DNA from: Adhaeribacter pallidiroseus | GTDB taxonomy: Bacteria; Bacteroidota; Bacteroidia; Cytophagales; Hymenobacteraceae | Assembly: GCF_003340495.1 (NCBI RefSeq) | Contig: NZ_QASA01000001.1 | Coordinates: 2,108,001-2,172,000 of the forward strand | Reading direction: 5' to 3' | Length of the DNA stretch: 64,000 bases | Shown here: in pieces, positions 1 to 8,530 of the stretch | Position numbering within the stretch: the first letter of the stretch is position 1 | Layout of the letters: each line of letters starts with the position of its first letter | Translations under genes and position numbers: made by a program | The notes under the pieces: generated by a model | What the model saw: only the letters and a program-made list of their open reading frames with translations | What the model was told of the DNA's origin: nothing | The model's database searches: none

Positions 1-291
1 GCAGAAGCGATTAAATGTAAAGCCATGGAAGGCTTACTGAAAGAAGCAGAAGAGATGATGAGCGAAGATGCGGATGCCGAAGTAATGGATGCCGGTTTAA
101 TTGCCAGCGCCCAACGCGTAGAGCATTACGAAATTGCCGGTTACGGAACAGCCAGCACTTACGCTAAATATTTAGGCCATAACGAAGCGTTTAATCTGTT
201 ACAGGAAACACTGAGCGAAGAAAAAAAGACTGACGAATTATTAACGGTAATCGCGGAGTCTTCGGTGAATATAAAAGCCGAAAATCATTAG
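1..291 (+). CDS. DUF892 (YciE/YciF) ferritin-like protein, 5' truncated
   Basis: The reading frame is open from base 1, so the true start lies outside the window; the ATG at 25 is internal. The visible 96 residues are a helical segment with the DUF892 pattern: an [16 protein letters not shown] stretch, whose E and H are typical di-iron ligands of this ferritin-like family, followed by a helix carrying [13 protein letters not shown]. Family members are cytoplasmic four-helix-bundle proteins often linked to stress responses; their biochemical role is not settled. It ends in front of an inverted repeat shared with the convergent peptidase gene. The family call is confident, the function is not. 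Confidence 0.85.
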   Translation, partial: AEAIKCKAMEGLLKEAEEMMSEDADAEVMDAGLIASAQRVEHYEIAGYGTASTYAKYLGHNEAFNLLQETLSEEKKTDELLTVIAESSVNIKAENH

Positions 292-366
292 AAAATAATA
301 TTTAAATTATTGAATATTATTTAAAAATATTCGTATATTTGAACAAGTATAGTGTAATTTAGAAGT

Positions 367-410
367 GAAAATCCTGTTGGTTGCTTTTTAAGGCGGCCCG
401 CAGGATTTTC
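367..410. terminator. inverted repeat between convergent genes
   Basis: Ten-base arms GAAAATCCTG (367-376) and CAGGATTTTC (401-410) flank a 24-base loop. They lie between the DUF892 gene and the convergent M1 peptidase gene, so they could end transcription from both sides. The loop is long for an intrinsic terminator. Confidence 0.45.
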
Positions 411-425
411 CTTTTAAGAGCATTT

Positions 426-2231
426 TTAAAGCCCGAGAAGCTTTTCCACGGATTGCCGGGTAACAGCATGGTAATTAGCCCGGGCTTTTTTAAAAATTTG
501 CTGCGCTTTTTCTTTTCCGGAGCTATTCTGAGCCAATAACCGGTACAAGGGCAACACAAATTTGCGTCGGCCTACTTTCATTAAAAATTCCTCCAGAGCA
601 GCAGATATCGGCTGGTAATCTGCTTTTATTCCCATTTCAAACCAAGTAGCGGCAATTTCGGCGTTCTTAGATTCCGTAAAGTGGAAAGTAGCATCTAATA
701 CTTTCAGGATACTTGGGTTTATATTTGTTTTAATTAAATGAAAGCAGTAAAGCCATTCGTGCGTGGTCCAGTGGTGGGTATTTTCTCCAGCCGCAGCTGG
801 ATTTACAAACCAATTATGCACAACTTCCTCCACCAGAGTTAAACGGGCAGATTTTACCTGAATTGCTGTATCGGGCAGTCCGGGCTGATAAATCCAATTT
901 TCTGGTTTTACTCGTAGCTCAAGCAAGTCTTTCTCCTGGGAAAAATAGGAAAGTAGAAATTCCAGAAAATACTCGGTGGTGTTCGACTGAAATTTAAAAT
1001 TTTTAAAGTATTCCGTTATAAAAGCATCAAAGCGGGGGCGGCCAACCACATTTTCCAGCGTGAGTAAAAATAAATTACCTTTTTCGTAAGCAATTTCGGT
1101 AAGTCCGTCATCCGGATCCCGGTTGGCCAAGTGTAGTTTCAAACAAGTATCAGGGTTAGTTGGTCCTAATTCGTTTAAAGTTATCAGTAAATCCTGAAAT
1201 CCCAGCACCTTCAACATATCCGCATAATCCGCCCCATATACATTTTCCATAATCCGGCGTTCAAAGTACACCGTAAATCCTTCGTTTAGCCAGAAATCAT
1301 TCCAGGTGGCGTTGGTTACTAAATTGCCCGACCAGGAATGCGCTAACTCGTGGGCAACTAAACTGGTTAGAGAGCGGTCGCCGGTAATAATGGTAGGAGT
1401 AGCAAAAGTGAGACAAGGGTTTTCCATGCCTCCAAACGGAAAACTGGGCGGTAAAACCAGTAAGTCGTAGCGACCCCAGGGGTAAGCGCCGTATAATTGT
1501 TCGGCCACGAGCAGCATATTTTCCATTTCGCTAAACTCATCAGCCGCTGCTGACAACATAGCTGGTTCGGCGTAAACCCCCGTTCTGGTGCCTATTTTTT
1601 TAAATTCCAAGTGCCCGACGGCCAATGCCATTAAGTAAGAAGGAATAGGATAGGGCATGGTAAAAGAATACCGGCCCGTTTCGTTTGACTCCTGCGGGTT
1701 GTGGGCGCTCATCAAAGCCAAAAATCCAACCGGTACTTGTACTTGGGCCGTGTAGGTAAATCGGATGGCCGGCGAATCCTGGCAGGGCAACCAGGTGCGG
1801 GCCAAAATAGCTTGCGATTGCGTAAATAAAAATGGAAACTTGCCCCCGGCGGTTTGTTCCGGTGCTAGCCACTGGAGAGCCGCCGCCCCCGGGGGCGTTT
1901 GGTAAATAATAGTAATTTCTGCCGTGTTATCCTGGAGTTCAATTTCTAAGGGCTGCCCAATATAAGGCCGTACAGCGCCTAGTGTAAAAGGAGTAGGGTA
2001 ACCATCGGCTAATACTTGCTGTATAATTAGATCTTGCACATCCAGAATAATCCGGGTGGCCTTTGGTGCTTTATGAATGGTATAGCAGGCTTCCCCGGTT
2101 AAAGTTTGTGCCGCAAAATCAACTTGCAAGTGCAGTTGTAAATGCGTGACCATGGCTGCTTGTGGTTGAGCAAAGCTATGCGGATCTTGTACAGGCAAAG
2201 TTTGGTGTGAAAGCATAAAACCGTTTAACAT
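426..2231 (-). CDS. M1 family zinc aminopeptidase
   Basis: Zinc metallopeptidase that removes N-terminal residues from peptides. The 601-residue protein has an N-terminal beta-sandwich domain, the substrate-binding GGMENP motif near residue 267, and the zinc signature HELAHSWSGN (His292, His296) followed 18 residues later by NEGFTVYFE with the third ligand Glu315. A helical C-terminal domain of the leukotriene A4 hydrolase type follows. No signal peptide is evident, so it is probably cytoplasmic. The annotated start gives MLNGFMLSHQT; the Met at residue 6 is an equally plausible start. It stands alone on its strand. The M1 assignment is very secure; an LTA4H-like subgroup is likely from its length and motifs. 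Confidence 0.95.
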   Translation of the reverse strand: MLNGFMLSHQTLPVQDPHSFAQPQAAMVTHLQLHLQVDFAAQTLTGEACYTIHKAPKATRIILDVQDLIIQQVLADGYPTPFTLGAVRPYIGQPLEIELQDNTAEITIIYQTPPGAAALQWLAPEQTAGGKFPFLFTQSQAILARTWLPCQDSPAIRFTYTAQVQVPVGFLALMSAHNPQESNETGRYSFTMPYPIPSYLMALAVGHLEFKKIGTRTGVYAEPAMLSAAADEFSEMENMLLVAEQLYGAYPWGRYDLLVLPPSFPFGGMENPCLTFATPTIITGDRSLTSLVAHELAHSWSGNLVTNATWNDFWLNEGFTVYFERRIMENVYGADYADMLKVLGFQDLLITLNELGPTNPDTCLKLHLANRDPDDGLTEIAYEKGNLFLLTLENVVGRPRFDAFITEYFKNFKFQSNTTEYFLEFLLSYFSQEKDLLELRVKPENWIYQPGLPDTAIQVKSARLTLVEEVVHNWFVNPAAAGENTHHWTTHEWLYCFHLIKTNINPSILKVLDATFHFTESKNAEIAATWFEMGIKADYQPISAALEEFLMKVGRRKFVLPLYRLLAQNSSGKEKAQQIFKKARANYHAVTRQSVEKLLGL

Positions 2232-2693
2232 TTAGTTTAGCAAAGCAAATTTTAAAAATTTAAATATTTTATGAGATTAAAATTATTTCTTCTATTCAGG
2301 AGCCATGCTAATTATTTCACCTGTATACTAATCTTTATAAATACTCGGATAAAATTAATTAAAGGCATAATTATAAAGTAAAGTTCTCACCAATAGTGTC
2401 TTATTAATCGAACAACCAACAACTAATAACAAACAACTACTTACATCATTTTTACTCAAAATACAGGCTTGGGTAAGTAGCACAGCATCTTAGGTTCTAT
2501 GAAACCGAGCTGCTAAAGAAGGCGAACATTTTTAGATTTTTCCAGTAAAAACAACTATCCAATTATTATTTTCTAAACGGAATTTTTTTAAACGGAAATA
2601 TTTCTGATAAAAAACTATTGCCATTCCGCTCCTTGTAAGCAATAATCTGGTTTGTGAGTAAAGAAAATTGATACCTGAATTTGACCTGAATCT
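2232..2693. other. divergent intergenic region
   Basis: About 460 A/T-rich bases between the M1 peptidase and the L,D-transpeptidase, which are transcribed away from each other, so both promoters should lie here. I see no convincing ORF. It holds one copy of the dispersed 107-bp repeat at 2338-2444. Confidence 0.6.
2338..2444 (+). repeat. dispersed intergenic repeat, copy 1
   Basis: One of three related noncoding copies of about 107 bp. Shared blocks in order are a TACTYGG-like start, AAAATTAATTAA, GCATAA, GTCTTAT, AATCGAACAACCAACAACTA and a terminal AACAACTACTTA. The other copies are at 32858-32963 (opposite orientation) and 52631-52738. No reading frame is preserved across the copies. Confidence 0.75.
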
Positions 2694-4370
2694 ATGATTT
2701 ACCAACGCCACTATTACCAATACAATCAATTATTTATTTTTATAATTTTTCTGCTACAATTAACTGCTTGTAATAAATCTAAAACCAGCACCAAAGAAGC
2801 GGGCAACGAACAGGTTGCCAAAACTGATAGTGTTTTTATAGAAAATTATTTGAAGCAAGAACCAAAATTAAAAAAATACCGGGCTACTACGATGCTGTTT
2901 TACCGCACCCGGAACTATCGCCTGGGCTGGTTTAAAAAAGATAAACTCGTACCGCAAGCCAACACATTTTTGCAAGTAGTAAGCAAAGCCTCTCTTGAAG
3001 GATTAAACCCTGCCGATTACAAGGTCAAAGATTTTAACGCTTTGTTTAAACAATACCAGGGCACGCAAGATGATTCATTAAAACAAAGGTTACAACAAAA
3101 AATAGACGTGGCCTTATCCGCGGCGTATTTTAATTATGCATCTGATTTTTACCGGGGCACGGTTAACCCCCGGGAACTGGATAACATTGAATGGAGCGTA
3201 AAACGTAATAAAATTAAATTGCACAAAGCCCTGCAAACCATTTTACGCGAAAGAAACAGCCGCTATCCGTATTACCAGTTCGAACCTTTACACGAGGAAT
3301 ACGACCGATTGCGCACGGCTTTGGCACAATATCGCGAAATTCGGAAGAATGGCGGTTGGCCCAAAATAGTAAATGTTACGAATAGCCTTAAAGTGGGCCA
3401 GACTTCGGCGGCAGTACCTTTGCTGCGCCAGCGTTTGCTGCCCCCCAACCAAGCAATAGTAAACCGGCCGGATTCTTTGGTTTACGATGCTGAACTGGTA
3501 AAAGCCGTAAAAGATTTTCAGGAAAGGCACGGCTTAAAACCCGATGGCAGTTTAGGAAAAGAAACTTTGCGTTTGATGAACGTATCGCTCGATGACCGGA
3601 TTGATCAGATTATTATAAACATGGAACGCTGGCGCTGGATACCCAAACCCAAAGAAATGGAACGCAAACACATTTTTGTGAATATTCCGGCGTATGAGCT
3701 TTATGCTAAAGATAAGGGCAAGACCGTGTTTAACATGCGGGTGATAGTGGGTAAAGTCATGAACTCTACGCCTATTTTCAGTGATAAGCTCGAGTACATC
3801 GTATTTTCACCTTATTGGTACGTTCCTTACTCCATCATTGAAAACGAAATGATGCCTCATTTACTGGCAGATCCCGGTTGGCTCGAAAGAATGGATATGG
3901 AAGTAGTGCAGGGGAGTGGTAAAGCCACGACTCCGGTAGATCCTTATTCTATAGATTGGAGTGCAATCACCAAAGAAACGTTTAAGTATGCTATTCGGCA
4001 AAGGCCCGGCCCGAAAAACCCGCTGGGTGATATAAAATTCATTTTCCCGAATGAACACGAAGTGTACCTGCACCATACCGCTGCGGAACAGTTATTTAAT
4101 CAAACACAACGGGGTTTCAGCCACGGTTGTATCCGGGTAGAGAAGCCGGTGCAATTAGCCGAGTTTCTATTAGCTGATAAACCACAATGGACGGAACAGA
4201 CCATTCTGGAGGCCATGCACGCCGGCGAAGAACAGTACGAAAACTTAAAAGAAAAAGTACCGGTTTACATTGTATACTTTACTTCGTGGGTCGATGATCA
4301 AGGGGGAATCCACTTCCGGGATGATATTTACGGCCACGATAAAGAATTGGAGAAAGAGTACTTTAATTAA
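2694..4370 (+). CDS. L,D-transpeptidase, YcbB/LdtD-like lipoprotein
   Basis: Cell-wall enzyme expected to form 3-3 cross-links in peptidoglycan or attach proteins to it. The 558-residue protein starts with a hydrophobic segment ending in the lipobox LTAC, with the lipidated Cys at 26, so it is membrane-anchored on the periplasmic side. A helical scaffold domain, a peptidoglycan-binding domain around residues 230-300 and a YkuD catalytic domain follow. The catalytic motif is FSHGCIRVEKP with Cys479 and the preceding His. Length and architecture match the YcbB (LdtD) group. It is transcribed alone toward a weak terminator near 4434. Confidence 0.93.
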   Translation: MIYQRHYYQYNQLFIFIIFLLQLTACNKSKTSTKEAGNEQVAKTDSVFIENYLKQEPKLKKYRATTMLFYRTRNYRLGWFKKDKLVPQANTFLQVVSKASLEGLNPADYKVKDFNALFKQYQGTQDDSLKQRLQQKIDVALSAAYFNYASDFYRGTVNPRELDNIEWSVKRNKIKLHKALQTILRERNSRYPYYQFEPLHEEYDRLRTALAQYREIRKNGGWPKIVNVTNSLKVGQTSAAVPLLRQRLLPPNQAIVNRPDSLVYDAELVKAVKDFQERHGLKPDGSLGKETLRLMNVSLDDRIDQIIINMERWRWIPKPKEMERKHIFVNIPAYELYAKDKGKTVFNMRVIVGKVMNSTPIFSDKLEYIVFSPYWYVPYSIIENEMMPHLLADPGWLERMDMEVVQGSGKATTPVDPYSIDWSAITKETFKYAIRQRPGPKNPLGDIKFIFPNEHEVYLHHTAAEQLFNQTQRGFSHGCIRVEKPVQLAEFLLADKPQWTEQTILEAMHAGEEQYENLKEKVPVYIVYFTSWVDDQGGIHFRDDIYGHDKELEKEYFN

Positions 4371-4433
4371 TCAGGAAATAAATTAGGGTAAAAACAAATG
4401 CTCCGTCCAACGAAAATTTAAAAAATCATTTTG

Positions 4434-4475
4434 AAAAACAGCTGGTAAGTGCTTTTACTGGCTGTTTCTATTTTA
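4434..4475 (+). terminator. putative terminator after the L,D-transpeptidase gene
   Basis: AAACAGC (about 4435-4441) pairs with GCTGTTT (4461-4467) and is followed by the T-rich run CTATTTTA, 65 bases after the transpeptidase stop codon. Confidence 0.5.
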
Positions 4476-4604
4476 GGTGAATGGGATAAGAAAACTCAGT
4501 GTATTGCGGGTTAATTTAGTTAAAGGTAACTTTTACCCAGCGGTTAAGTAAATAGAACAACAAGTTATAAGAATGAATAAGTAAATATTTTTACCATAAA
4601 AGCT

Positions 4605-4985
4605 ATGAAAAAGAAAATGTATGTATTTTTGCTGGCGTTAGCCACGGCCGGGGTTGCTTGTCAGTCGAAAGATCACAAGACTCCCCCGGAAGGGTACGGC
4701 GCCGGACAATACGAAAACAACCAAGCCGATAACCCAACCGACAATAGAAATACCGGCACGCAATCGCCTGTTAAAATAGAACCGGACAGTGGTATAGTGG
4801 GAATGGATAGTGCCAATATGGCTAAAAAGCCGGGTCAAAATAGTGCGGAGGATCCGGATGCGGCCCGGGCCACGTCTATTACGGAGAATAATGCGGGCAC
4901 CTCCGAAACCCGGGGGGCCGAAAATAATTCGCCGAGCCGGCAAATGCCGCAAACGAATAAACCTAAAAACCAGAAAAACCAGTAA
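4605..4985 (+). CDS. small unknown lipoprotein
   Basis: A 126-residue protein with an N-terminal signal sequence ending in GVAC (lipidated Cys19). The mature part is hydrophilic, rich in Asn, Pro, Gly, Thr and Asp, without predicted fold or recognisable domain, so it looks like an intrinsically disordered surface or periplasmic lipoprotein. It is followed after 28 bases by a second small lipoprotein gene and then a strong terminator, so the two are probably one transcript. Overlapping ORFs in two other frames are by-products of its high G/C content. I do not recognise a family. Confidence 0.75.
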   Translation: MKKKMYVFLLALATAGVACQSKDHKTPPEGYGAGQYENNQADNPTDNRNTGTQSPVKIEPDSGIVGMDSANMAKKPGQNSAEDPDAARATSITENNAGTSETRGAENNSPSRQMPQTNKPKNQKNQ

Positions 4986-5013
4986 AATACGCTATAAAAC
5001 CCTTTAATTAAAC

Positions 5014-5172
5014 ATGAGAAAATTAATCTATGCCGGTATGCTGGCGCTTACGTTTCTTTCCCTACAAGCCTGCGAAATGCAAAGCGACCGGGACAATGAC
5101 CCGGCTAAAGATGCGGCCCACAAACGAAATCACCGGGCCGATTACGCGGAAAAAGCGCAAGAGTCGCACTAA
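5014..5172 (+). CDS. 52-residue lipoprotein
   Basis: A small gene encoding 52 residues: MRKLIYAGMLALTFLSLQAC as signal sequence with the lipobox LQAC (Cys20), then a mature peptide of about 33 residues that is very rich in Asp, Lys, His, Arg and Ala. It lies 28 bases behind another small lipoprotein gene and 15 bases before a strong intrinsic terminator, which supports its being the last gene of a two-gene operon. No family is recognised. Similar tiny charged lipoproteins are common in Bacteroidota but seldom characterised. Confidence 0.7.
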   Translation: MRKLIYAGMLALTFLSLQACEMQSDRDNDPAKDAAHKRNHRADYAEKAQESH

Positions 5173-5187
5173 AGCCGGAACCATATG

Positions 5188-5218
5188 AAGGATAGCAACC
5201 AAAGCTATCCTTTTTTAT
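5188..5218 (+). terminator. intrinsic terminator of the small lipoprotein operon
   Basis: Perfect nine-base stem AAGGATAGC / GCTATCCTT with a seven-base loop, followed by a run of six T. Confidence 0.9.
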
Positions 5219-5375
5219 TTCAAGTCAGGGAAGTGGTATTTGCCGAGCCTCAAAAGTTTAACCTAATTTTTTAAATTTGATCTGCTTGCCTTTTCCACCA
5301 GCAAGTTGCGGGTTTAATTATTTTGCCATTTCTGGAACAGGATTATGACCGGAAATCGTTAGATTTGTTAGTAGT

Positions 5376-6734
5376 ATGCAAACATCGGCTCCCTTAAAGT
5401 TATCTCAGCTTAACCAATTAATTCAGTATGCCATTGATGGTGTATTCCGGGAGCAGACTTATGCCGTAATTGCCGAAACTTCCGGCATAAAAAATTATCT
5501 GGATAAACGGCAATGTTATCTAACGCTAGTCGAAAAATCCGAGCATTCTAACGAAGTGTTGGCCTCCATACAAGCTAAAATATGGGGTAAATGTTACCAC
5601 ACCATCCGTAACTTTGAGGAAACTACCGGTCAGGTTTTTAAAGATAATATTGAGGTTTTATTTAAGGTCCGGATTCAATATCACATATATTACGGTCTCA
5701 CGGTATTAATTGAAGAAATTGATTGCAATTACACCATTGGCAAACTAGCCTTAACCCGGCAAGCGGTGTTGCAAAAGCTCATTGATCAAAATCCGGATGC
5801 GGTACAGTTAATTAATGGTGAATTTCTTACCCGCAACCGGCAGTTAACTTTTCGGCCCGTTATTCAACGTTTGGCTTTAATATCTTCGGCCCAAGCCGAT
5901 GGGTACAATGATTTTGTACACGAGCTTTATTTAAATAAATACCAGTATACTTTTCAGGTAGATGAATATTTTGCGCAGGTACAGGGGAACGAAGCAGCCA
6001 ATCAGATTTGCCAGCAATTAATTCAAATTTTTCAGTCTAATATTGCCTATGACGCGGTGGTAATTGTGCGGGGTGGGGGAAGTCAGTTAGATTTTAGTGC
6101 CTTTGATACGTACACGGTTGCCCGGGCGGTAGCCCGCTTTCCCATACCCATTATTACGGGTATTGGCCACGAACGCAACGAGTCGATCTGCGATTTAATG
6201 GCTCGTTTACCCACTAAAACTCCTACCAAAGCGGCTGCCACCATTGTGGCGCATAACCGTACTTTCGAAGAAAATTTATTGCATTTGCAAAAAAGAGTTC
6301 TTTCTAAAACAAACGAAATTTTAGGAGCACAAAAATTAATTTTACAAACCTTACACGCCCAGGTTATCCGGTATGCCCACCAATGTTTACATCAACAGCA
6401 ACAACGTTTGCGGCCCTTATCCGGGATTGTTATTCAATTAATAAATCGGCTGGTTTATAATCAACGATTTAAGCTAGAGAAAGTACATTATCGCTTAAGT
6501 TGCAGTATTGAATCTTTTGTTAAAACAGAACAGCATAAATTAGCCAGTCTCCGTAATACCATTAAACTTTTAAGTCCGGAGAATGTGCTGAAACGGGGTT
6601 ACGCCATTATTTTTCGGGGCGATACCATTATTAAAAATGCCACTGAAGTAAGACCTGGTGACGAGATTACTACCATCTTCCAGGATTCGGAAATTATCAG
6701 TACCATTAAGGAAACACGATCTAGTTATGAATAA
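5376..6734 (+). CDS. xseA: exodeoxyribonuclease VII large subunit
   Basis: Large subunit of exonuclease VII, which degrades single-stranded DNA from both ends to short oligonucleotides in DNA repair. The 452-residue protein has an N-terminal OB-fold (about residues 8-110) and the catalytic domain with the family hallmarks VIVRGGGSQLDF, ITGIGHERNESICD and KTPTKAA. A long helical region follows, and the C-terminus carries LSPENVLKRGYAII. Five bases separate it from xseB, and the two make one complex. The ATG at 5376 gives a natural N-terminus starting just before the OB-fold. Confidence 0.97.
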   Translation: MQTSAPLKLSQLNQLIQYAIDGVFREQTYAVIAETSGIKNYLDKRQCYLTLVEKSEHSNEVLASIQAKIWGKCYHTIRNFEETTGQVFKDNIEVLFKVRIQYHIYYGLTVLIEEIDCNYTIGKLALTRQAVLQKLIDQNPDAVQLINGEFLTRNRQLTFRPVIQRLALISSAQADGYNDFVHELYLNKYQYTFQVDEYFAQVQGNEAANQICQQLIQIFQSNIAYDAVVIVRGGGSQLDFSAFDTYTVARAVARFPIPIITGIGHERNESICDLMARLPTKTPTKAAATIVAHNRTFEENLLHLQKRVLSKTNEILGAQKLILQTLHAQVIRYAHQCLHQQQQRLRPLSGIVIQLINRLVYNQRFKLEKVHYRLSCSIESFVKTEQHKLASLRNTIKLLSPENVLKRGYAIIFRGDTIIKNATEVRPGDEITTIFQDSEIISTIKETRSSYE

Positions 6735-6739
6735 AGAAA

Positions 6740-6958
6740 ATGATGAAAGTGAATGAGGATTTGACCTACCAGCAAGCGTTAGTGGAACTGGAAAATATTG
6801 TGGAAGCTTTAGAAGACGAAACTATTCCGGTAGATGAACTAGCCTTAAAAGTAAAGCGAGCTTCAGATCTAATTGAATTTTGTCAGGCAAAACTAACAGA
6901 AACAGACACCGAAGTGAAAAAAATTCTCACCTATTTAGAAGATAAAGCAAAGAAATAG
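6740..6958 (+). CDS. xseB: exodeoxyribonuclease VII small subunit
   Basis: A 72-residue helical-hairpin protein that binds several-fold to the XseA helical region in exonuclease VII. It shows the family pattern YQQALVELENIVEALED, then a turn, then VDELALKVKRASDLIEFCQ and a terminal KKILTYLE. Length is normal for XseB. It follows xseA by five bases, so translation is probably coupled. The gene could begin at ATG 6740 or at the adjacent ATG 6743; the products differ by one Met. Confidence 0.95.
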   Translation: MMKVNEDLTYQQALVELENIVEALEDETIPVDELALKVKRASDLIEFCQAKLTETDTEVKKILTYLEDKAKK

Positions 6959-7428
6959 CATATTTTTTAAAATATTTTTAAAAAATTTTTTCTATAAATA
7001 ATACTTTCTGATTACTTTTTTTACTTGTCTTTTTTAATTCTATATAATAAATTAAGTACAATTTATTTTAAAACTATCCGCATTAGATTACTTAAAATCT
7101 AAATTTTTAAAATTTTCTCTCTAAAATATTTACAACTAATTAAAATTTATTGCTCCAGTTGTAAATTCATCAGCTATTTAAATATTTACATTTAAGTATT
7201 TATGATGCGTAGTAAGCGTTTATGTACTACCGATAATTCTGGAACTAAGCTCTCGGTATTTTTGTGGTAGGGTTGCATAAATGCCTCATTTTCATAGTAT
7301 TCATACATATTTTGTAAATGCGGGTTTGTTAATGATAGCCCACGTAACAAATTTCTCATTTATGCAGTATTATACTTCAAAACTTGGAGTACATAAATTA
7401 AGGTAGGACTTTTAACAGGAACAGGAAA
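6959..7428. other. A/T-rich intergenic region
   Basis: About 470 bases behind xseB. The first 230 are extremely A/T-rich with no usable ORF. The right half contains a 55-codon ORF on the minus strand (7192-7359), listed separately. I see no clear terminator directly after xseB. Confidence 0.5.
7192..7359 (-). CDS. possible small protein of 55 residues
   Basis: ATG at 7359 to TAA at 7192 encodes 55 residues beginning MRNLLRGLSLTNPHL and ending SVVHKRLLRIINT. Composition is balanced (aromatic, charged and aliphatic residues mixed), and the local G/C content is higher than in the flanking A/T-rich spacer, which argues for coding. No signal peptide or membrane segment is visible and no family is recognised. 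The start lies 69 bases from the divergent gene at 7429, so a shared promoter region is possible. It may also be a chance ORF. Confidence 0.35.
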   Translation of the reverse strand: MRNLLRGLSLTNPHLQNMYEYYENEAFMQPYHKNTESLVPELSVVHKRLLRIINT

Positions 7429-7674
7429 ATGAAAGAAGTTAATCAAACAAAAAGCGCATCCACCGGGTGGATTAGTACAGGAAAAGATTCTGCCGCAACC
7501 GCTGGTTCTAACCAGTCCGGAAAAGTAGCGGATGAAAAAATTGTTAGCCGCGTATCTTTTGAACCGGATCCTTATGCTCAAGTTAGTTTTAACACGTATC
7601 AGGCTATTCTGGACAGCCGCAACCAAATGTTAGGTTCGGTAAAACCAAGTTTGTATAATTACGATGTAGATTAA
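7429..7674 (+). CDS. hypothetical protein, 81 residues
   Basis: Small soluble protein without signal peptide or membrane segment. The first half is rich in Ser, Lys, Gly and Ala and looks unstructured. The second half (VSFEPDPYAQVSFNTYQAIL, then DSRNQML) is more ordered. It is a single-gene unit bounded by a strong terminator immediately downstream. I do not recognise a family. Conventional codon use and the terminator support it as a real gene. Confidence 0.65.
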   Translation: MKEVNQTKSASTGWISTGKDSAATAGSNQSGKVADEKIVSRVSFEPDPYAQVSFNTYQAILDSRNQMLGSVKPSLYNYDVD

Positions 7675-7692
7675 CTTTACGAAATTCATATA

Positions 7693-7730
7693 AAAAAGCC
7701 GCTGGTTCTCCTAAGACCAGCGGCTTTTTA
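7693..7730. terminator. bidirectional intrinsic terminator
   Basis: Perfect stem GCCGCTGGT (7698-7706) / ACCAGCGGC (7716-7724), preceded by six A and followed by five T, between the convergent genes ending at 7674 (+) and 7784 (-). Confidence 0.92.
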
Positions 7731-7783
7731 TTTTTAGGTAATTCTTGTAATAAGAGATTATAGTTTTTAAATTTTTGTCTTTG

Positions 7784-8530
7784 TTACAACTGTAATACGG
7801 CTTTTAATTTGGTGTATCCGGCTCGGCTTACCGGAATTTCGGCACCAGACCGGAGCTTAGCCATATACGTATCTTTCTGATAAGGGTCCAAACGCGTTAT
7901 TTGAGCAATTTGCACCATGTAAGACCGGTGCACCCGCACAAACTGTTGAGCATCCAACGATTTTTCAAAATAACTCATAGTCCGGTTTTTCAGGAAGGTG
8001 CCGTATGCTGTATGCAGGTTTACATAATCATCATCCGCAGCCAAATATTGAATATCATCTACCGGAATTATATTTATTTTATGGCCCAACTTAACCACTA
8101 CGCGGTCGTGGCGTTCGGTAGATTGGGCAGCGGTGTCTAATAAGGCAGCTGTTTTTACTTTGGTATCCGGGGGGGCTACTTTTTGTTCCAGCAACTTATT
8201 AATAGCTTTTTCAAACCGCTCCTGGCTAAAAGGTTTCAGCAAATAATCAACGGCATGCGCCTCAAAAGCTTTTAAGGCATATTGATCGAAGGCCGTAGTA
8301 AATATAACAGTAGGGGGCTCTTCAATTAATTCCAGCATCTCAAAGCCGTTTATTTTCGGCATCTGAATATCTAAAAAAATTAAATCCGGTTGGTGCTGTT
8401 GCACGGCTTTTACCCCTTCAAAGCCATCGTTACATTCCTGCAAAACGTGGATTTGCGGAAATGCCTGCAAATATTCGAGTACCAGGGAACGGGCCAGCGG
8501 TTCATCGTCAATAATTAATGCTTTTATCAT
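7784..8530 (-). CDS. LytTR-family response regulator
   Basis: DNA-binding response regulator of 248 residues. The N-terminal receiver domain carries the phospho-acceptor Asp54 in LIFLDIQMPKINGFE, with the conserved Lys in DYLLKPF. A linker of about 25 residues leads to a C-terminal LytTR domain (about 150-248; YLAADDDYVNLHT, FVRVHRSYMV, IPVSR). Its ATG overlaps the stop codon of the LytS-type kinase gene by four bases, so the pair is translationally coupled and is almost certainly a cognate two-component system. The promoter is probably ahead of the LiaF-like gene at 10504. Confidence 0.95.
   Translation of the reverse strand: MIKALIIDDEPLARSLVLEYLQAFPQIHVLQECNDGFEGVKAVQQHQPDLIFLDIQMPKINGFEMLELIEEPPTVIFTTAFDQYALKAFEAHAVDYLLKPFSQERFEKAINKLLEQKVAPPDTKVKTAALLDTAAQSTERHDRVVVKLGHKINIIPVDDIQYLAADDDYVNLHTAYGTFLKNRTMSYFEKSLDAQQFVRVHRSYMVQIAQITRLDPYQKDTYMAKLRSGAEIPVSRAGYTKLKAVLQL

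Noticed and set aside
310-341. Promoter-like TTG with TATATTTG 21 bases downstream
   Set aside because: It would transcribe only into the inverted repeat between two convergent genes; no ORF or RNA follows, so the match is probably chance in A/T-rich DNA.
2404-2444. CRISPR-like short AAC-rich repeats
   Set aside because: The units are not equally spaced with unique spacers; they are the end of a dispersed 107-bp repeat, and no cas gene is present.
4638-5007. Overlapping ORFs in two other frames of the small lipoprotein gene
   Set aside because: Both lack signals and are Arg/Pro-rich artefacts; only the frame with the lipobox at 4605 makes sense.
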